Shown piece after piece: positions 1-12,204 of a stretch of 64,000 nucleotides of DNA. The translations under genes were made by a program, and so were the position numbers. The stretch spans positions 3,782,001 to 3,846,000 of the forward strand of contig JBANDB010000001.1 in assembly GCA_037576215.1 (NCBI GenBank), given 5' to 3'. Positions within the stretch are counted from its first letter, which is position 1; every line of letters begins with the position of its first letter. This DNA is from Armillaria gallica. Taxonomy: Eukaryota > Basidiomycota > Agaricomycetes > Agaricales > Physalacriaceae. A model generated the notes under the pieces. The model made no database searches, was not told the DNA's origin, and saw nothing but the letters and a program-made list of their open reading frames with translations.

Positions 1-680
1 TGAATCAGGCCCTCAAAATTGTGAATTGGCCACAAAGATTTCATGAATTGGTGTGACTTTGCGGGGTCCAGGCACCAAAAATTGTGAATTGTGGCAAGAC
101 TTTGTGCTTGAGTTTTGCTGTCACACAGCATCATGGCCCACCAAACTGGGCAGGACCACAGTTCACAGTCAGATTCAAACTCCGACCAATTCACAGAAGT
201 TCGCTAAAGAGCATTCAGGTCATTGAGATGACGAGTAATCTAGTCCTTCTGTGTTCTGCTTTATGTTTGTAACCTATCTTGATGTGTCCCTTGGTTCTGA
301 CTGTAACTAGTCTTGTTTTGGGCAGGGAATAGCATTCAGTATTGAAGGCTTATAGAGTTGACTCGTCTAGATGTTGCTTCTATGTCTGTTCTTATACTGT
401 ATTGCTCACTATCTTATGTAGTATTCTAGCCATCAGTGTAAAGCCTTCACTATAGCTCTCTGTACTGCTTGTAGACTGTGTTATGGTCCATATTCCACCC
501 TCTGTCACTGAAACACCTTCACTATTCCAGAAAGTACACTGCAATACTATGGTTATGATCCTGGTTTCTAATAAGTGCAGGTATATAGTTCATGCACATG
601 ACTTGTTATCATCTTGGCCTGAAGCAAGGGCCTTATAGCAAGAAAATGCTAAAGCAATTGCGGTTTGGTTCTTTGAGAAT
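1..680. other. Gene-free AT-rich stretch
   Basis: I see no convincing reading frame, RNA gene or paired repeat here. The only texture is a repeated short phrase containing 'attgtgaattg' near positions 17 and 78, which suggests decayed repeat DNA. It directly precedes the gypsy integrase remnant and could be an unrecognised part of the same element. Confidence 0.4.
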
Positions 681-2560
681 GTGATATGCAGGTGGGGCTG
701 TCCCAATGAAATAGTAACTGATAACGGTGGACCTTGGGTCACAGTTATACAATGGCTAAGTGACAAGTATGGCATCACCAGCATAAAGATCACTCCTTAC
801 AACTCACAAGTGAACAGAAAAATTAAAAGTGACCATTGGGACCTTCATCAATTGCAATTTAAGGTGACTAGTGGCAACCCAAAGAAGTGGTTTTACTTCT
901 TGCCACATGTATTGTGGGTGGTGTAAGGCTAGCAAACTCTCTGGTAAGAGAAAGTTGCGTCTGCATCTGCAAGATCTTTTGTATACGCAAGGAGGGTTAC
1001 CATCCACTCTGAAGGGATCCGATAGAATCCACTCCATCTGTGGATACAATAGAAAGAAGTAGTCCAAGCATCTGCTTAGTATGCTGAACTGAGAGCGGTT
1101 GTGTGAAGATAGTGAGAGAAAAGGGGAATTCCTGGCAATCCATTCACAATGCTAGGCTCAGAGGCAGCTAGATATGCTTAGGAGAGTAGCAGAATTTATT
1201 CCTGGAGTCTGCTATGAGCAAGTGAGATTAACTGTTTTTCTAAGTACATTATGCATGCTTATATAGTAGCGGATCTGAATCCAGCCCCCGCTTCCACACC
1301 TGCCCACTCCAATAGCCCTGAATTTACCTTCAAAGCTGGTATTTGATATGAGCTGTCATGCTGAAATCAGCTGCGCAAGCTACTCCAGCGTCATCGAGCG
1401 CACTCTGCAACACCTTTCTCATCCGGTCTGGTTCGAGAATAGCCATATATGGCTATCTGCTGTCAGCCAATTTGTCCACTCTTTCAAGGATGATCCTTCT
1501 GCCATCTGCTGGCACAGGTGCTTCAGGTTGATAGCTGTCAGCTCCTGGAGCCTAGGCTAGTCAAATTCCCATGAAATGAGGCAGTTTTGTGGCAGATAGC
1601 ATATGGCCAGGTGGACGATATATCACTTGGTGGATGTGAAGTGGATGGGCAGATGCCTGGGCAGATTCCACAGGAATTCCGTTTTTGAATGGTAAGAAAG
1701 TGCAATGGAGGAGCAGCAAGCGAAAGTAGCTGTAGCATAGCACTTAGTTGCTGTATCAAGGTGAAAGCTAAAATTTGCTAAAATTTGGTGCACACATAGA
1801 TGTGGTGCAGCACAGCAGACCGTATCACTATCAAACATGGTACTGGTTGCTCATCATATTTCATGGCACTAGGTGCACATCCAATAGTATCTTTTCACAT
1901 AGTTGAAGCTACTTGGCTAGTCAAGCCTCCAAGTGGAATCTTAAACACCACAGACCTTATTGGTATGAGGGCAACAGCATTAGCCAAGCATGCCAAATAT
2001 GTAATGGCCATGCGACAGAAAATTAATAAGAATAAGCTTGATACAGTACTATGCTACCAATGCGAGCACAAGGCCACTATTGTAGATTATGACTTCAAAC
2101 CAGGTTGACTAGTGCTTATGCAGAACATGTGAGTTAAGGAAAGTCTCAATAGCAAGATGAAGCTGAGGTACTTGGGACTGCTAGTCATTATCAAAAGAAC
2201 TAGAGGTGGTTCTTATGTCTTAGCAGAGTTGGATGGATCCCCAGTGGGTGGCACAGTTGCTCAGTTTAGAGTAATTTCATACCATGTGAGGCATAGTATT
2301 GAATTAATAAGAAAATCCATGATTTGATTGATGTAAGTCCCCAAACTCTTAAGGAGTTTGTGACTAGTGACAAGTCTGTCCCAACAGAATATCACTATCG
2401 ACCCTTAAGTAAGAAACTATATGGTATAAACTGAGTTAGGCTACAACAGAGCAACACTAGTGAGTCTGACAGCAAAGATTCAGGTTCAGAGGCTGAAGGA
2501 TACCTTCAGCCTGACAAATATGATAGCAATAGTGATGAAGACAATGAAGTCCCCATCACT
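681..2560 (+). pseudogene. Ty3/gypsy pol 3' part (integrase core to tail), broken
   Basis: The stretch 681-920 translates to an integrase-core segment with the ITDNGG-type motif (VTDNGGPW), followed by a typical ITPYNSQ-like block. The same polypeptide resumes at about 1,808 with ADRITIKHGTG, then YDFKPG and the YLGLLVIIKRTRGGSY and FRVISYHVRHSIEL blocks that follow the integrase core in basidiomycete gypsy elements. It is interrupted by an 878-bp insertion at 924-1,801 and has several stops and frameshifts between 2,100 and 2,560. No reverse transcriptase is visible upstream, so this is a 5'-truncated dead copy. Family assignment rests on motif order, not on a search. Confidence 0.75.
924..1801. 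mobile_element. 878-bp insertion inside the gypsy integrase
   Basis: The integrase reading frame is split here and resumes immediately afterwards. The hexamer GTGGTG occurs directly before (918-923) and directly after (1,802-1,807) the inserted block, as a target-site duplication would. The insert has no long ORF and contains a TATA-like 'cttatatag' at about 1,259. Solo LTR or non-autonomous element are both possible; I could not identify terminal repeats. Confidence 0.5.
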
Positions 2561-4572
2561 AGTTGACTTAGAAGCTCAAAAACTGCAGTCTAGAATAGTC
2601 AAACACACTTTATATTGCTAAGTAACAATGGTGTATGCTAGATACTGTATCTAAGCAGTTGGAAATCATGAGAAACAACAGACTAGTGATTGAAAACTTG
2701 TATATATGGTGACTAGTACTAGTCAAGCTTGGAACTAGAAGCAACAGGAGCAGGAGAATTGTCTTCCATAGGTATTAGAAGATGACTTTTGAGCTGCTTG
2801 ATAACTTGGCAATGATGAGTGACCACAGTACTTGAGCAAGTACTCGATCTTGTGGGTTGTAGTGATCACATTGTTGCAAAAATCAGCCTCTCTAGAGCAC
2901 AAAATGCTCTTGGAGGGATTGACATGATCTCCAGCACTGACTAGCATGGCCACAGCATTGATAGTGCTTTGACTAGCCTCATTGTTGATAGCTAAGTCAG
3001 CTGCTAGTAAAAGAAAGAAGGTTAATAGCACATCACAAAGCTCACTAGTAAGCACATACCAGCAATAGTGAAAGGGGAATCTTTGAAAGCATGGTCAGCT
3101 GAGGCATAAGGACACCTCCTGGCTTGGATAGCAGCCTTATTGACCTTCTCTTTGGCGATAATCATTTCAGCAGCCTGGTAATTGTGTAAAGATGAGTCAA
3201 AGTCAGCTACTAATGATATGAAATCACCTGAATAGCTTCTGCATGATGCTCTGCTTTCTTCTTTTCCCTCTGAAAGAAAACCTTAGACTAGTAAAGAAGA
3301 AACCTGACTAGTAGACTAACCTAAGCAGCCTGAGAAGCCTTCTTATTCTTGAGGAACTTTGGAAAGCATAATCTTGTGCCCTTCGACAATGTTACCAGAA
3401 GTAGGGTCACGATTGACAATGACATCAACATCTTCATTGATATTTATCTGTTCAAACTGTGATATGACGGTATCAGCCTTGCGATGAACAGTAGTTAAGG
3501 TAAACAATACCAAGTCAGTTTCCTGCAGCACATTGGAAGCATCAGAGTTACCCATGACTATATCCTTCTCAGTTGCTGCAACAATGCTAGCCTCTTTGTT
3601 GGACAAGTCCTCAATAATAGCCTGTGACTTAGCAAGATGATGGCTTTGTTTAGCAGGCTAATGGTCAAAACAGTCAGTCAAAAAGTAAAAGAACAATAAA
3701 TAGTGAGGTACTCACTGCCTTAGAAGCCTTAGCCTTGCCACTAGTAGTCACAGTTTTGGCAGGAGCAGCAGGAGCAGGATCAGGAGCGGGAGGAGTGGTA
3801 ACAGTGGAAATAGCACTCGCTACAGCTGCCAACTGCTTTTTATGCTCGCTATGAATAGTCTCAGTAAAGGAATGAATAGTGTGGTAATCCTTGAATGTTG
3901 GAGTTGTCAAATGCACATTAAGGATGTGCTTGAAAACTTGCTCATGCAAAAGCACATATCTTCAACCTTCGGGTCACCTATTACAGTGGTGGGATGCTGA
4001 ATAACAAGCTCTGCCTGGGGCATTGGTTAGTGAAAAGTGAGTATGTGAATGGCTAGTGTTCACATACCTCAATAGTGCAAACACTCTTGCACTGATTAAT
4101 AATAGTCTCCAAGAGTACCCCTTTGTCCTTGAGTCCCCACAATGTATCAGCTGATTAGATGGCTTTATTGTCTTGAGCAACCAAGAGAGTGATGCCAGCA
4201 GGATTAGACATGACTAGTGATGAAATTTTTGAATAGAAAGTTTGAAAACCTTTTGAATGATGAAGCTAATCATGAAAAGAAGTCCACTAGTGAGACGACA
4301 ATTACTAAAGTCCAGACCATGAGTAACACTGCTCATGCAATATCTACCTGTCAAAAAGAATACTCAAGTCGAATTGAAATGACTAAGTGATGAAGAAATT
4401 GAGCTTAAGATCTAATCAATCGCCAATAGTGCATCAAGATCAGCCACTAGTGGAAATTCTAAGTCACTAGTGGACTTGTAATTTTGACTAGGTTCACTAG
4501 TCACCAACAAAGGATCACTAGTGGCCTGGCACAGAGTTTTAAAACAGCTCATGGGGGCAAGAACTTCACTAG
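2108..4572. repeat. Cluster of ACTAGT palindromes
   Basis: By eye I count about 18 copies of the 6-bp palindrome ACTAGT in about 2.5 kb (for example near 2,108, 2,361, 2,454, 2,556, 2,674, two adjoining copies near 2,711, 3,042, 3,286, 3,307, 3,739, 4,212, 4,287, 4,445, 4,465, 4,495, 4,518, 4,568). Fewer than one would be expected by chance. They occur in introns, in intergenic sequence and in the tail of the gypsy remnant, usually as cACTAGTg or gACTAGTg. I know no element with this signature. Confidence 0.6.
2735..4211 (-). pseudogene. Multi-exon gene of unknown function, with in-frame stop
   Basis: On the minus strand an ATG at 4,211 opens a coding stretch beginning MSNPAGITLLVAQDN. It can be followed through several short introns with good GT...AG borders: exon 1 ends at 4,068 (GTATGTG), exon 2 runs 4,014-3,716 (GTGAGT), exon 3 starts at 3,657. 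Further exons lie near 3,330, 3,270 and 3,180, and the last exon ends at a TAG at 2,735. The product would be a mostly hydrophilic, helical protein with an Ala/Pro-rich segment (about 3,720-3,830). One TAA interrupts exon 1 (AI*SADT), probably from CAA by C to T. I do not recognise the family. It may be a passenger gene of a mobile element or a decayed host gene. Confidence 0.5.
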
Positions 4573-4783
4573 TCTCACTGGAAGAGATTTAGGTATTCTT
4601 TGCAAATGGACCTCATATCACACAAAGAGAGCAAGCATATGAAAATATTTGTATTTAAGTGCCTATCCACACTTGTGGCACTGACTAATGTAAAATATAT
4701 ATATATATGCTCAAAGAGCATGTACAGAAAACTATAGTAAACTATAGTAAAATAGCCAGATTGAAAAGTCCAAGGCTGGCAGC

Positions 4784-5930
4784 TCAAGCAACCTCTGGTG
4801 AATCATCAGGAGGAGGACGAACAGGGGAGCTTGTAATTTGATCAACAAAGGTGTCAACTTCATTGCCCAAGTCCTCTTTAGCCACCACACTAGCCTCCTG
4901 AGACAGAACTGGAAGGGTAGTGATCCCAGGACCCTTAACAACAGGAAGGCAAGGCGGTTCGCCCCTAAGCATGGGATGGTGGAAAGGTGGAGCAGTGACA
5001 CTCTCAAATGAGGATGTCCTGGCAGCTATGAAACAAACTCAGTGAAAGGACAAGACTTGAAGGAATGGCAATTATACTGTTCAAAAGAGTGGATGGGGTG
5101 GATGAAGACCTGTTTAGCTTGAGAAGAGCAATGCGAAGCTGGTCCTCGAAGTCTGTGTTCTTAAAGACAATTCTATGAAGAGCACCCCTCCCTTCACTGA
5201 TGGCAGCATCTAGACAAATGCTGAAGGTCTCCTCCAGGGAGGCACAGTACTGCTGAGCAGCATATGCAGCGGTGTTTGCGCAGCTTTCAAAAACTTTGAG
5301 AGCAGTGTTGGTACAGCCAATGGAAGTGCAAACATCTTCATAACAGAAATTGAGAAGTTAGCACAGGGAAAAATTAAAAGTGAACAATGCACTATCTGGC
5401 ATTGCCTTAATAAATTTAGCCAGCTCTTTATGGGCAAAGTAGTGTTGGACAGGCTCCATCTGGAAGGAACAGAGGCTTTTGGTGGCTGCCTCACAATTGT
5501 TACAGTGTTGGTCCTATCCCAGGAAAATGCAGGGCTAGTTCTGAATGCTGGAGAAACACTGGGCACACCCATATTGAGGCTAGCAAGACAAATAAAAAGA
5601 AAATAGGAATATGGTAGAAGAAAAAGAGTGTGCACCACAGCTGACACCTGCACAATGGTTTTGATTTCTTCATCTTTGACCGGGATAGAAGCTTCTCTCC
5701 CATACTTATGCACTGAGTACCCACTAATCAGACTCGAAAAGAAAATGAATAGGTAAGCAAGACCTACTTTTGATGGCTGGGTACTTTTTGTGCTTGACTG
5801 TTACGGTAGTGTGAGCCTTTACCTTCGATGAGATAGCTAATGGTTTCTCTTCCTCCTCAGTGCAGAAACACTTCGAGGCCAGAGGTTTACTAGAGCTACT
5901 AGCTACTGGCTTCTAGTTAGAGGATTCCAT
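4784..5930 (-). pseudogene. Cysteine-containing multi-exon gene, unknown, decayed
   Basis: An ATG at 5,930 (MESSN) opens an exon ending near 5,768 at GTAGGT. A second exon resumes at MHKYGREASIPVKDEEIK and ends before a GTGTCAG intron. The next exon reads PQYGCAQCFSS followed by CNNCEAATKSLC, giving a CxxC...CxxC arrangement. Further segments follow (VCTSIGCTN; AAQQYCASLEETFSICLDA) down to a TGA at 4,784. Three internal TAG stops fall where C-to-T or G-to-A changes of Gln or Trp codons would create them. It lies just upstream of, and in the same orientation as, the unknown gene at 2,735-4,211, so the two may form one mobile cassette. The family is not recognised. Confidence 0.45.
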
Positions 5931-6519
5931 GCAACAGAAAATGTGAGGTTAACAAAATCAATGCCAGACATGAATGTCATGCCACCCAATTCAAGTAATA
6001 TTAGTCATTTTCAAAGTGAGAACAAGGAGGACAGGATCTATATATAGTATAGTCAGTATGCTGAACTTAACAGGTGAAAAAGTACAGTTGTTTTGCAGGT
6101 ACAGGATTTGAAGGGATGAAAGGAGATGGATACTCATTTGTGCCATAAGATTAGTTTGATTATAGTATTATAATGTGGCCAAGTCTGCATGGTCTTGGGA
6201 TTTTGGCATGTTGGGAAACTGTGCACTGCATTAATGTCATATATAGGACAGTAGCTATACTGTAGGTTACAGTTAAAATAGTACAGGAACTAGTGCAAAT
6301 GTACAGGATTGGACAGGATGAAAGGAATTGGATACATATCAATAAGAGCTCTTTGATTATAGTATAATACCATAACCAGGGTACATGCTGACTATTGAGA
6401 GACAGTTATGGTAGTTATTAAGTGGGGACTAATCATTCCATTTCACATATTTGTGGTCTTCTGAGTCTTGTTCTAGTTCTATAGATTTCCAGGTATGTGG
6501 ATATATATTCTGACTTTCA
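5931..6519. other. AT-rich sequence without recognisable content
   Basis: Only short frames are present, including a minus-strand frame at 6,160-6,342 that looks random. Two similar phrases containing 'acaggat..gaaagga' occur near 6,104-6,125 and 6,302-6,325, which suggests a short degenerate local duplication. Confidence 0.3.
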
Positions 6520-7470
6520 TCAGACAGGTTTGGATGAAGAGTCCAGCACTTTGTGTACTACAGGTGTAATGTAGAGAATCGGCAGAACTTCTTTAAGTTG
6601 AGAAAATCTCTCAGTTCCTCTCACAGGGCCAGAACCTGCCATGCAATGTACATTCACAGTGTATGAAGGACAGTTTTCTTTGAGAGAGTGCATAGGCACC
6701 CCACTAAAGAGTATCTGAGAGGCATTGTACATTGCCAGGTGATTACTTCCAAGTGAAAAGCTCATGACAAGTCTATTAAACAATGGTGTTGTTTATTAAA
6801 TGCTGCAATTCTATAGGCAAGTTATTCAGATACAGTGTTAATAAAAGATAATTGGAGTGCCCATACATCAGATAAAAATATAGTTTGACCAATATATGAT
6901 CCACCAAACTGATATGCAGAGATTGTGGAATAGGATTACAAGTTCTCATTATATGCCAATGAATGGCTTTGGGTTTGATTGAACATTCAGAGATTGCCTG
7001 TGCAATATCAGAAGCATCGTTAAAATGAAGCTCATCAAAGGTGATAAACCATATGTCTGTTTGTGTTTTCTCTCTTAAATTGAAAAATGAATCATTCTAT
7101 CAAGGTCTGTCAGCACTATCCCCTCCAATGATTAGAATTGAGTCAATGTATGGCAACAATAACACATTGAAGGCATTATGAGTTGTTATGATGCAATTTG
7201 TGAAAGTAAATCAAAGAGAAAGAGTGGTTTTACTGGTCCAAGGTAAATTGAACATAGAAAGACTTGTGTTTTTGATATGTATCTCTGCAAGGTTGGGAAG
7301 CAAAGTAAACAAGTTGCTCCAATTTGCAAAGCCATTATTGTGTTGGATCATTATGTTGATTTTGATCTCCTCAACCCAGCTCATGTGCAGGCTTCGTTTC
7401 TGAAAATAGTTGATATAAAATGCCATCTCCAACAACTATATGACTGTAACTTTTTGAAGTATAACCACAA
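6520..7470 (-). pseudogene. Degraded unknown coding sequence
   Basis: Minus-strand fragments with protein-like composition run from about 7,435 down to 6,520. They include a stretch ending LPIELQHLI at about 6,810 and an 87-codon frame at 6,783-6,520, broken by stops and frameshifts. The LPIELQ-type phrase resembles the start of an F-box, but in this decayed setting I do not call one. The E-family solo LTR at 7,475 is inserted immediately upstream, and similar minus-strand sequence continues at 8,006-8,176 on its far side. Confidence 0.3.
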
Positions 7471-7474
7471 ACCC

Positions 7475-8000
7475 TGTTACATGCATGCCATGAACCTCCA
7501 CTTTACACTGACTTCAAGCATAAACTTCACCTCAACAGATCACACTATCAGACCTCTGTGGCCTGTGGCCGCTTACTATTTACTTACTCCATTTAATATT
7601 TCATTTTTGTTTCATTTTACTATTTCACATATTCAATCTAGAACCTGAATTTAGTAGCAAACAGACCTCTGTTGGATTCCATCGGACTCTGACTTGGATT
7701 ACCTACTCATATATATACTGTAGAATTACTTGTAAATACTCAGTTTGAATATCAACTTAGTTTAGCCAAATCTGTCTCTGACTCCAAGTCTAATCTTATT
7801 TGCTTTCACGTCTGTGGCCTCCGCTCTGTTGGACTATCTCTACTCTATCCAAATCTTCACTCTCTGCGGACTCCATTCTGCAATCCAATCTTAGGGCTTC
7901 AACTCAAGGGTGGCATTGCTAATAGCTTCATCAAAGCCCACGTACTCTGCAGACCTCAGCTCATGTGAGTTACCTTCATCTATTTGGCATGTCCCTAACA
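7475..8000 (+). mobile_element. Solo LTR, E family (copy A)
   Basis: A 526-bp block runs from TGTTACATGC to CCCTAACA, bounded by the 5-bp duplication AACCC (7,470-7,474 and 8,001-8,005). It aligns along its length with the two LTRs of element E, sharing the blocks around 'tttaatatttcattt', the 'actcatatatatac' box and the 'gctaatagcttc' tail. Internal retroelement sequence is absent, so this is a recombination-derived solo LTR. Confidence 0.88.
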
Positions 8001-8199
8001 AACCCACAATTTCCCCATTGTTTGCAAGTCAGTTGAGAAGAACATAAGTCCTGTTGCAAGAGAGTTCTGGTTTTCAGAATGTGAATGATGATTTCTGAGA
8101 GGAAATTGATTGTTGTTTCTGGGAAGAAGTTAGCCATTGGAGAAGGAAGATAGTAGAACTCCCATAACCAACACATGTTATATTTATTCCTGATGTCTA

Positions 8200-10392
8200 A
8201 CTACAACAAGGACCACAATCACAGAGGTAGATTTAATCTTAGTATAGGTGAATAGGGACCATCAAATGGTATATTCAGTATAAACATAGAGGGAATATCA
8301 TGATCCTTCCTCTAATCAAGATGATCAACAATCTTGAGTAATTGAATCAAACAGGGGTCCATTTCTCAGAAAGTTTCTGATTCAACATCTCTGATACCAG
8401 TGACCACAGAATGAACAAAGTCTTAGTTCAGATAATTTTCAAGATGCTTTTCAAAGACATCAATATTGATTAGTGTGGTGAGTTTGAACAATTGAAGATG
8501 GTCTTCAATTGTCTTGATTGCCTCTGCATTTTCAAATTCTCTAGCAGAAGGCCACAGCATTGGCAACTCATATTCCATGCACCTGGCAGCTTGACTCTTC
8601 CTGGTATCCAACACTAAAAAAATGAACCTCTTTTTGTACTTAAGTGCAAAACTTGTATCTCCCTTTTCTCAGTCTCTTCCCTCACCTCCTTTCTCAAATC
8701 TCCCCCTCCCTTCCAAAATCCCACTCCTCCTCTCAAGCTCTTTCTGGACAAGTGGAGATGGTGTGTCCTCCCTTGCAGTTGGAGCACACATGCTTATATC
8801 TGCATTTCCCATTTGAGGATGGGCATACCCCAGCATTCCATCTTCTACAAGCATCAAAGCTTTATGCACATTCCTCACTCTTTGTCTTAGATCTGAACTC
8901 AGCATGATTTTTTTCAAATTCCTGGTAGGCGAGATGTGCGATCACTCAAGATTTCTGAACTTATTCATCTCTGAGAGAAGGATATTGTGGCATCTTCCAA
9001 CTCTGTTTCAAATAGCTCAATCGAGAATGAACACATAACAGTGGAGAGGAAGTGCAGTTGTTCTAAAGAAGAAGGACATGTATTGCTGATAGAAGGCAAG
9101 CTCTCAGTGCTGATGCAGGAAAGCAAGAAGGACTGCTTGAGAGTATATGTACCAGGTTGTCGTCTATTCATCTGCATTGCTGATGATTCTTTTGGCCTCA
9201 GAAGAGTTGGACATGTTTTCTGTGAGGTGGATAGCAATTTCTTCAGATATTTTGTGGATCTGGACTTTGTTGATTGATGTGAAATGGTCAGCAGCAAAGA
9301 TTGATGGCTTTCTCTGCTAGGAGGGTGAGCCACTGCTCTTCAGAAAATTCTGAGCATTTAGGAAAGTTGGTGAGGCTTTGTCTGGCAGTCTTGAGATTGA
9401 GAGTATAGTTTTCAACAAGTTCAAGGGTGTGCTGCAATTCAGGATGAAGGAGTACTCTGCTAATCTCCCTAACAGGCTGCCATGGAAATTGGGATTTATT
9501 AATTCATGGCCTTTTTATAGGGCTTGGTCCTTTGTCAGCATCTCCACCATCATTTGACTGTTTTTCAGGCTCGGATCCCTCTCCTCCTCTATCTCTTTCA
9601 TCATCCTCTTCTTCATGGAAGTTAACAGCTCAAGGTTGATCTGGTTTTCTCTCTTCCATTTCATTTCCAGTTCTGGCTCGCAACTGGTTCTCTCCCTCAT
9701 GATGGAGGACACATTGTTCGTTCTCATAGTTGTCATAGTTGTCAAGCATCTCGATATAGACTTAGAGGGCATCATTAAAATCTTTGTCATATCCAGGCTG
9801 GGCATTGAAGAAGTCTATGAGCATGCAGATGATTTGAGTAAGGACATGCATCACACTGAATGGTGACTTAGGCCTGGGGAGCATCTAGGGAAGCAGATGA
9901 TCTGCCAGGGCTATGGGAGTGTCTGGTGCTTCTGATTGTCACTGTTGGCTGAGTCAAGCCTCCAGTGGCAGGCATGTTGTTTAAGAGTTAAATAGATGCA
10001 TTAGATTCAGAGGCCATAGTCTGATAGCTAGTAGGCTGAGTTTTAGAGACGATGAAGAAACTTGTTTATTAAGTGGTACAAGAAAAACCATGCTCTATCA
10101 AGAGCCCAGGTGAGTCCATGAAAGATCTACATAAGAAAGAAAGAGTTGCACCTAGTAGTTCAGCAAAAGTGGTAAGTGTTCATGCTGAGACTACCAGGTA
10201 TATATAGTCCAAAGGAAAGAGAGACTCACTAGTGAGATAGCTAAGACTCCTGAAGAAGGCTCTCATGGAGAGGCTGAGACCACATATCCTGAATATGAGA
10301 GATTATGCATGCTGGAGTGACCAACACCTGTAGTAGGCATGAGGAAAGGGCAGAGAGCCAAAATGCAATGACCTCTTACCAATTAGACTTGT
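8200..10392 (-). mobile_element. DIRS-like retroelement remnant K1 (ORF1 and RT start)
   Basis: On the minus strand, an ATG at 10,017 (MASESNAS) starts an ORF1-like stretch matching copy K3 at 30.5-33.5 kb. It continues through the acidic, low-complexity segment (about 9,800-9,515), the helical core (about 9,330-8,965), and a cysteine/histidine stretch ending in SMCAP..AREDTPSPL (about 8,800-8,740). It then enters the RT leader with AREFENAEAIK (about 8,530). Homology to K3 stops near 8,390, so the RT domain is lost. The shared 5' flank extends to about 10,392, ending at 'ccaattagact' in both copies. There are many stops and frameshifts. Confidence 0.6.
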
Positions 10393-12204
10393 GTATTTTC
10401 TTCACTCATTCTCTTTCTTCTCACTCAAATACCCCCTCCCCTCTCCCACTCCTCCTTTCTAATTCATCTGAGATTGAGACTACTAAACAATCTCAATATA
10501 CAATCCATGCTAATCAACACACATCATCTTATTTGTATTGATAATGTTTGCATCTGCTTTTCTTGATTCCAATGGATCTTTTACAATGTGACTATTACCT
10601 TCATGCTTAGAGTATAAAAGACCTTTGATCACAGACAAAGACAATGTGGACAATGATCAGAATATGACATCAAGTAATAATAATTTCATATTCTCTATAC
10701 CCTTGTACATCTCTTAGTATTTGAGTGGTAAAACTTGACTCTTTCCTTTACTAAAACAGAGTGGAAACCTCACATAACAGATTTTTGAATTCCAACAAGA
10801 AATCTTGCTTATTGAGATTGTTGTTGTTGCTTCCAGGACCTCCAGAGCCATTTAAGCTACTAGATTGAGAGTTAGGTTTGTCACCACCATAGTTGCACTG
10901 ATTTTAGAGAAGTGGGGTGTCAGTCTCACTTTTGGATCTGTCAGAATCCAGAGTGTCTGGTTGCTCCCCTGTTACATGCATGCTATGGACCTCCACTTCA
11001 CACTGACTTTAAGCACAGACTTTACCTCAACAGATCACACTATTAGACCTCCATGGCCTTCAGCTGCTTATCATTTACTTACTCTATTTAATATTTTATT
11101 TCTATTTTATTTTACTATTTCACATATTAAATCTAAAACCCAAATTTAGTAGTAAACAGACCTTCATTGGATTCCATCAGACTCAGACTCGGATTACCTA
11201 CTCATATATATACTGTAGAATTACTTGTAGATACTCAGTTTGAATATTAACTTGGTTTAGCCAAATCTCTCTCTGACTCCAAGTCCAATTCTATTGCTTT
11301 CAAGTCCATGGGGTCATGTTGCTAATAGCCTCGCCAAAGCCCACACACTTCACAGACCTCCACTTGTGCAAGTTACCTTCATCTATTTAGCATGTCCCTA
11401 ACACCCCCATTGGATGTGAGTTAAGATGCTGGAGTGTGTGGATTTGAGTCATCTTGAAACCTGTCAAATATACTGGTCCTTTGATAGCATGAAACATTAT
11501 CTGGTGGGAGAGAGCCAAAAGGGCTAAAGGATTTGCAGCAATTGGATTGTTGGATAGTAAAACCAGAGTAACTATAGATTTTCCTATAAGATGATTATCC
11601 TTTAACAGAGGCCAATCCAAAAAGTTTAAAGTTTTCTCTGGATGCAGATGCTGCTATATTCTCTATAGAGAATATTGATGTCTTTCTTTTTTAAATCTTC
11701 ACCTGTTTCTGAGAGATAAATGTGTGTAATAGTTATGATTTAAAAATTTTTGACTCAAGGGGTTGAGTTCAAATACACTGTTAGAAATGTGCCAATTAGA
11801 TCAAGATAACTTGTATAAGTGGAGCCTGACAGAGTGTGTTGGCTTTGGCAAAGCTATTAGCATTGTCACTCTTGAGCCAAAGCCCTGCAGTTAGATTATA
11901 GAGTGAAATCTATAAAGAGTAAGAGTTTGGATAGAGAGTTAAAGATAGTTTTATGGAGCAGAGGCTATGGACTTGAGAGTGATAGATTAGACTTAGAGTC
12001 AAAGAGAAATTTGGTTAAATCAAGTTGATATTCAAACTAAGTATTTGCAAGTAATTCTACAGTATATATATATGAGTAGGTAAATCTAAATTGGAATCTG
12101 ATGGATTCAGGTTCTATAATTAATATGTGAAATAGTAAAATAAATAATAAATGAAATATCAAATAAAGCAGAGTAATAATAAGTGGCCAGAGGCCATGAA
12201 ATCA
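10393..12204 (-). mobile_element. Broken E-family gypsy copy C (5' LTR plus gag fragment)
   Basis: Minus-strand E-family LTR sequence runs 12,204-11,779 and ends at the TGTTAG/CACTG boundary. It is followed by the same leader seen after the 5' LTR of E (containing 'gaactcaaccccttgagtc'). A gag fragment then matches the E gag start, from about 11,720 to 11,404 and again from 10,964 to about 10,740, the two parts being separated by solo LTR B. Similarity to E gag fades below about 10,740; sequence down to 10,393 is unassigned. Confidence 0.65.
10970..11403 (+). mobile_element. Solo LTR, E family (copy B), nested in copy C
   Basis: The block starts TGTTACATGC and ends CCCTAACA, with internal deletions relative to the 526-bp copies. 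The flanks TCCCC (10,965-10,969) and CCCCC (11,404-11,408) are near-identical. Joining the two flanks restores the E gag reading (minus-strand 'ccaatggggagcaa'), which proves insertion into element copy C in opposite orientation. Confidence 0.8.

Noticed and set aside
6750..6830. F-box domain (LPIELQHLI)
   Set aside because: Only one short phrase matches, in a frame full of stops. This is too weak for a domain call.
8622..8907. Plus-strand ORFs rich in Ser/Pro/Leu
   Set aside because: They are complements of the K1 zinc-binding and linker region, which matches K3 on the minus strand.
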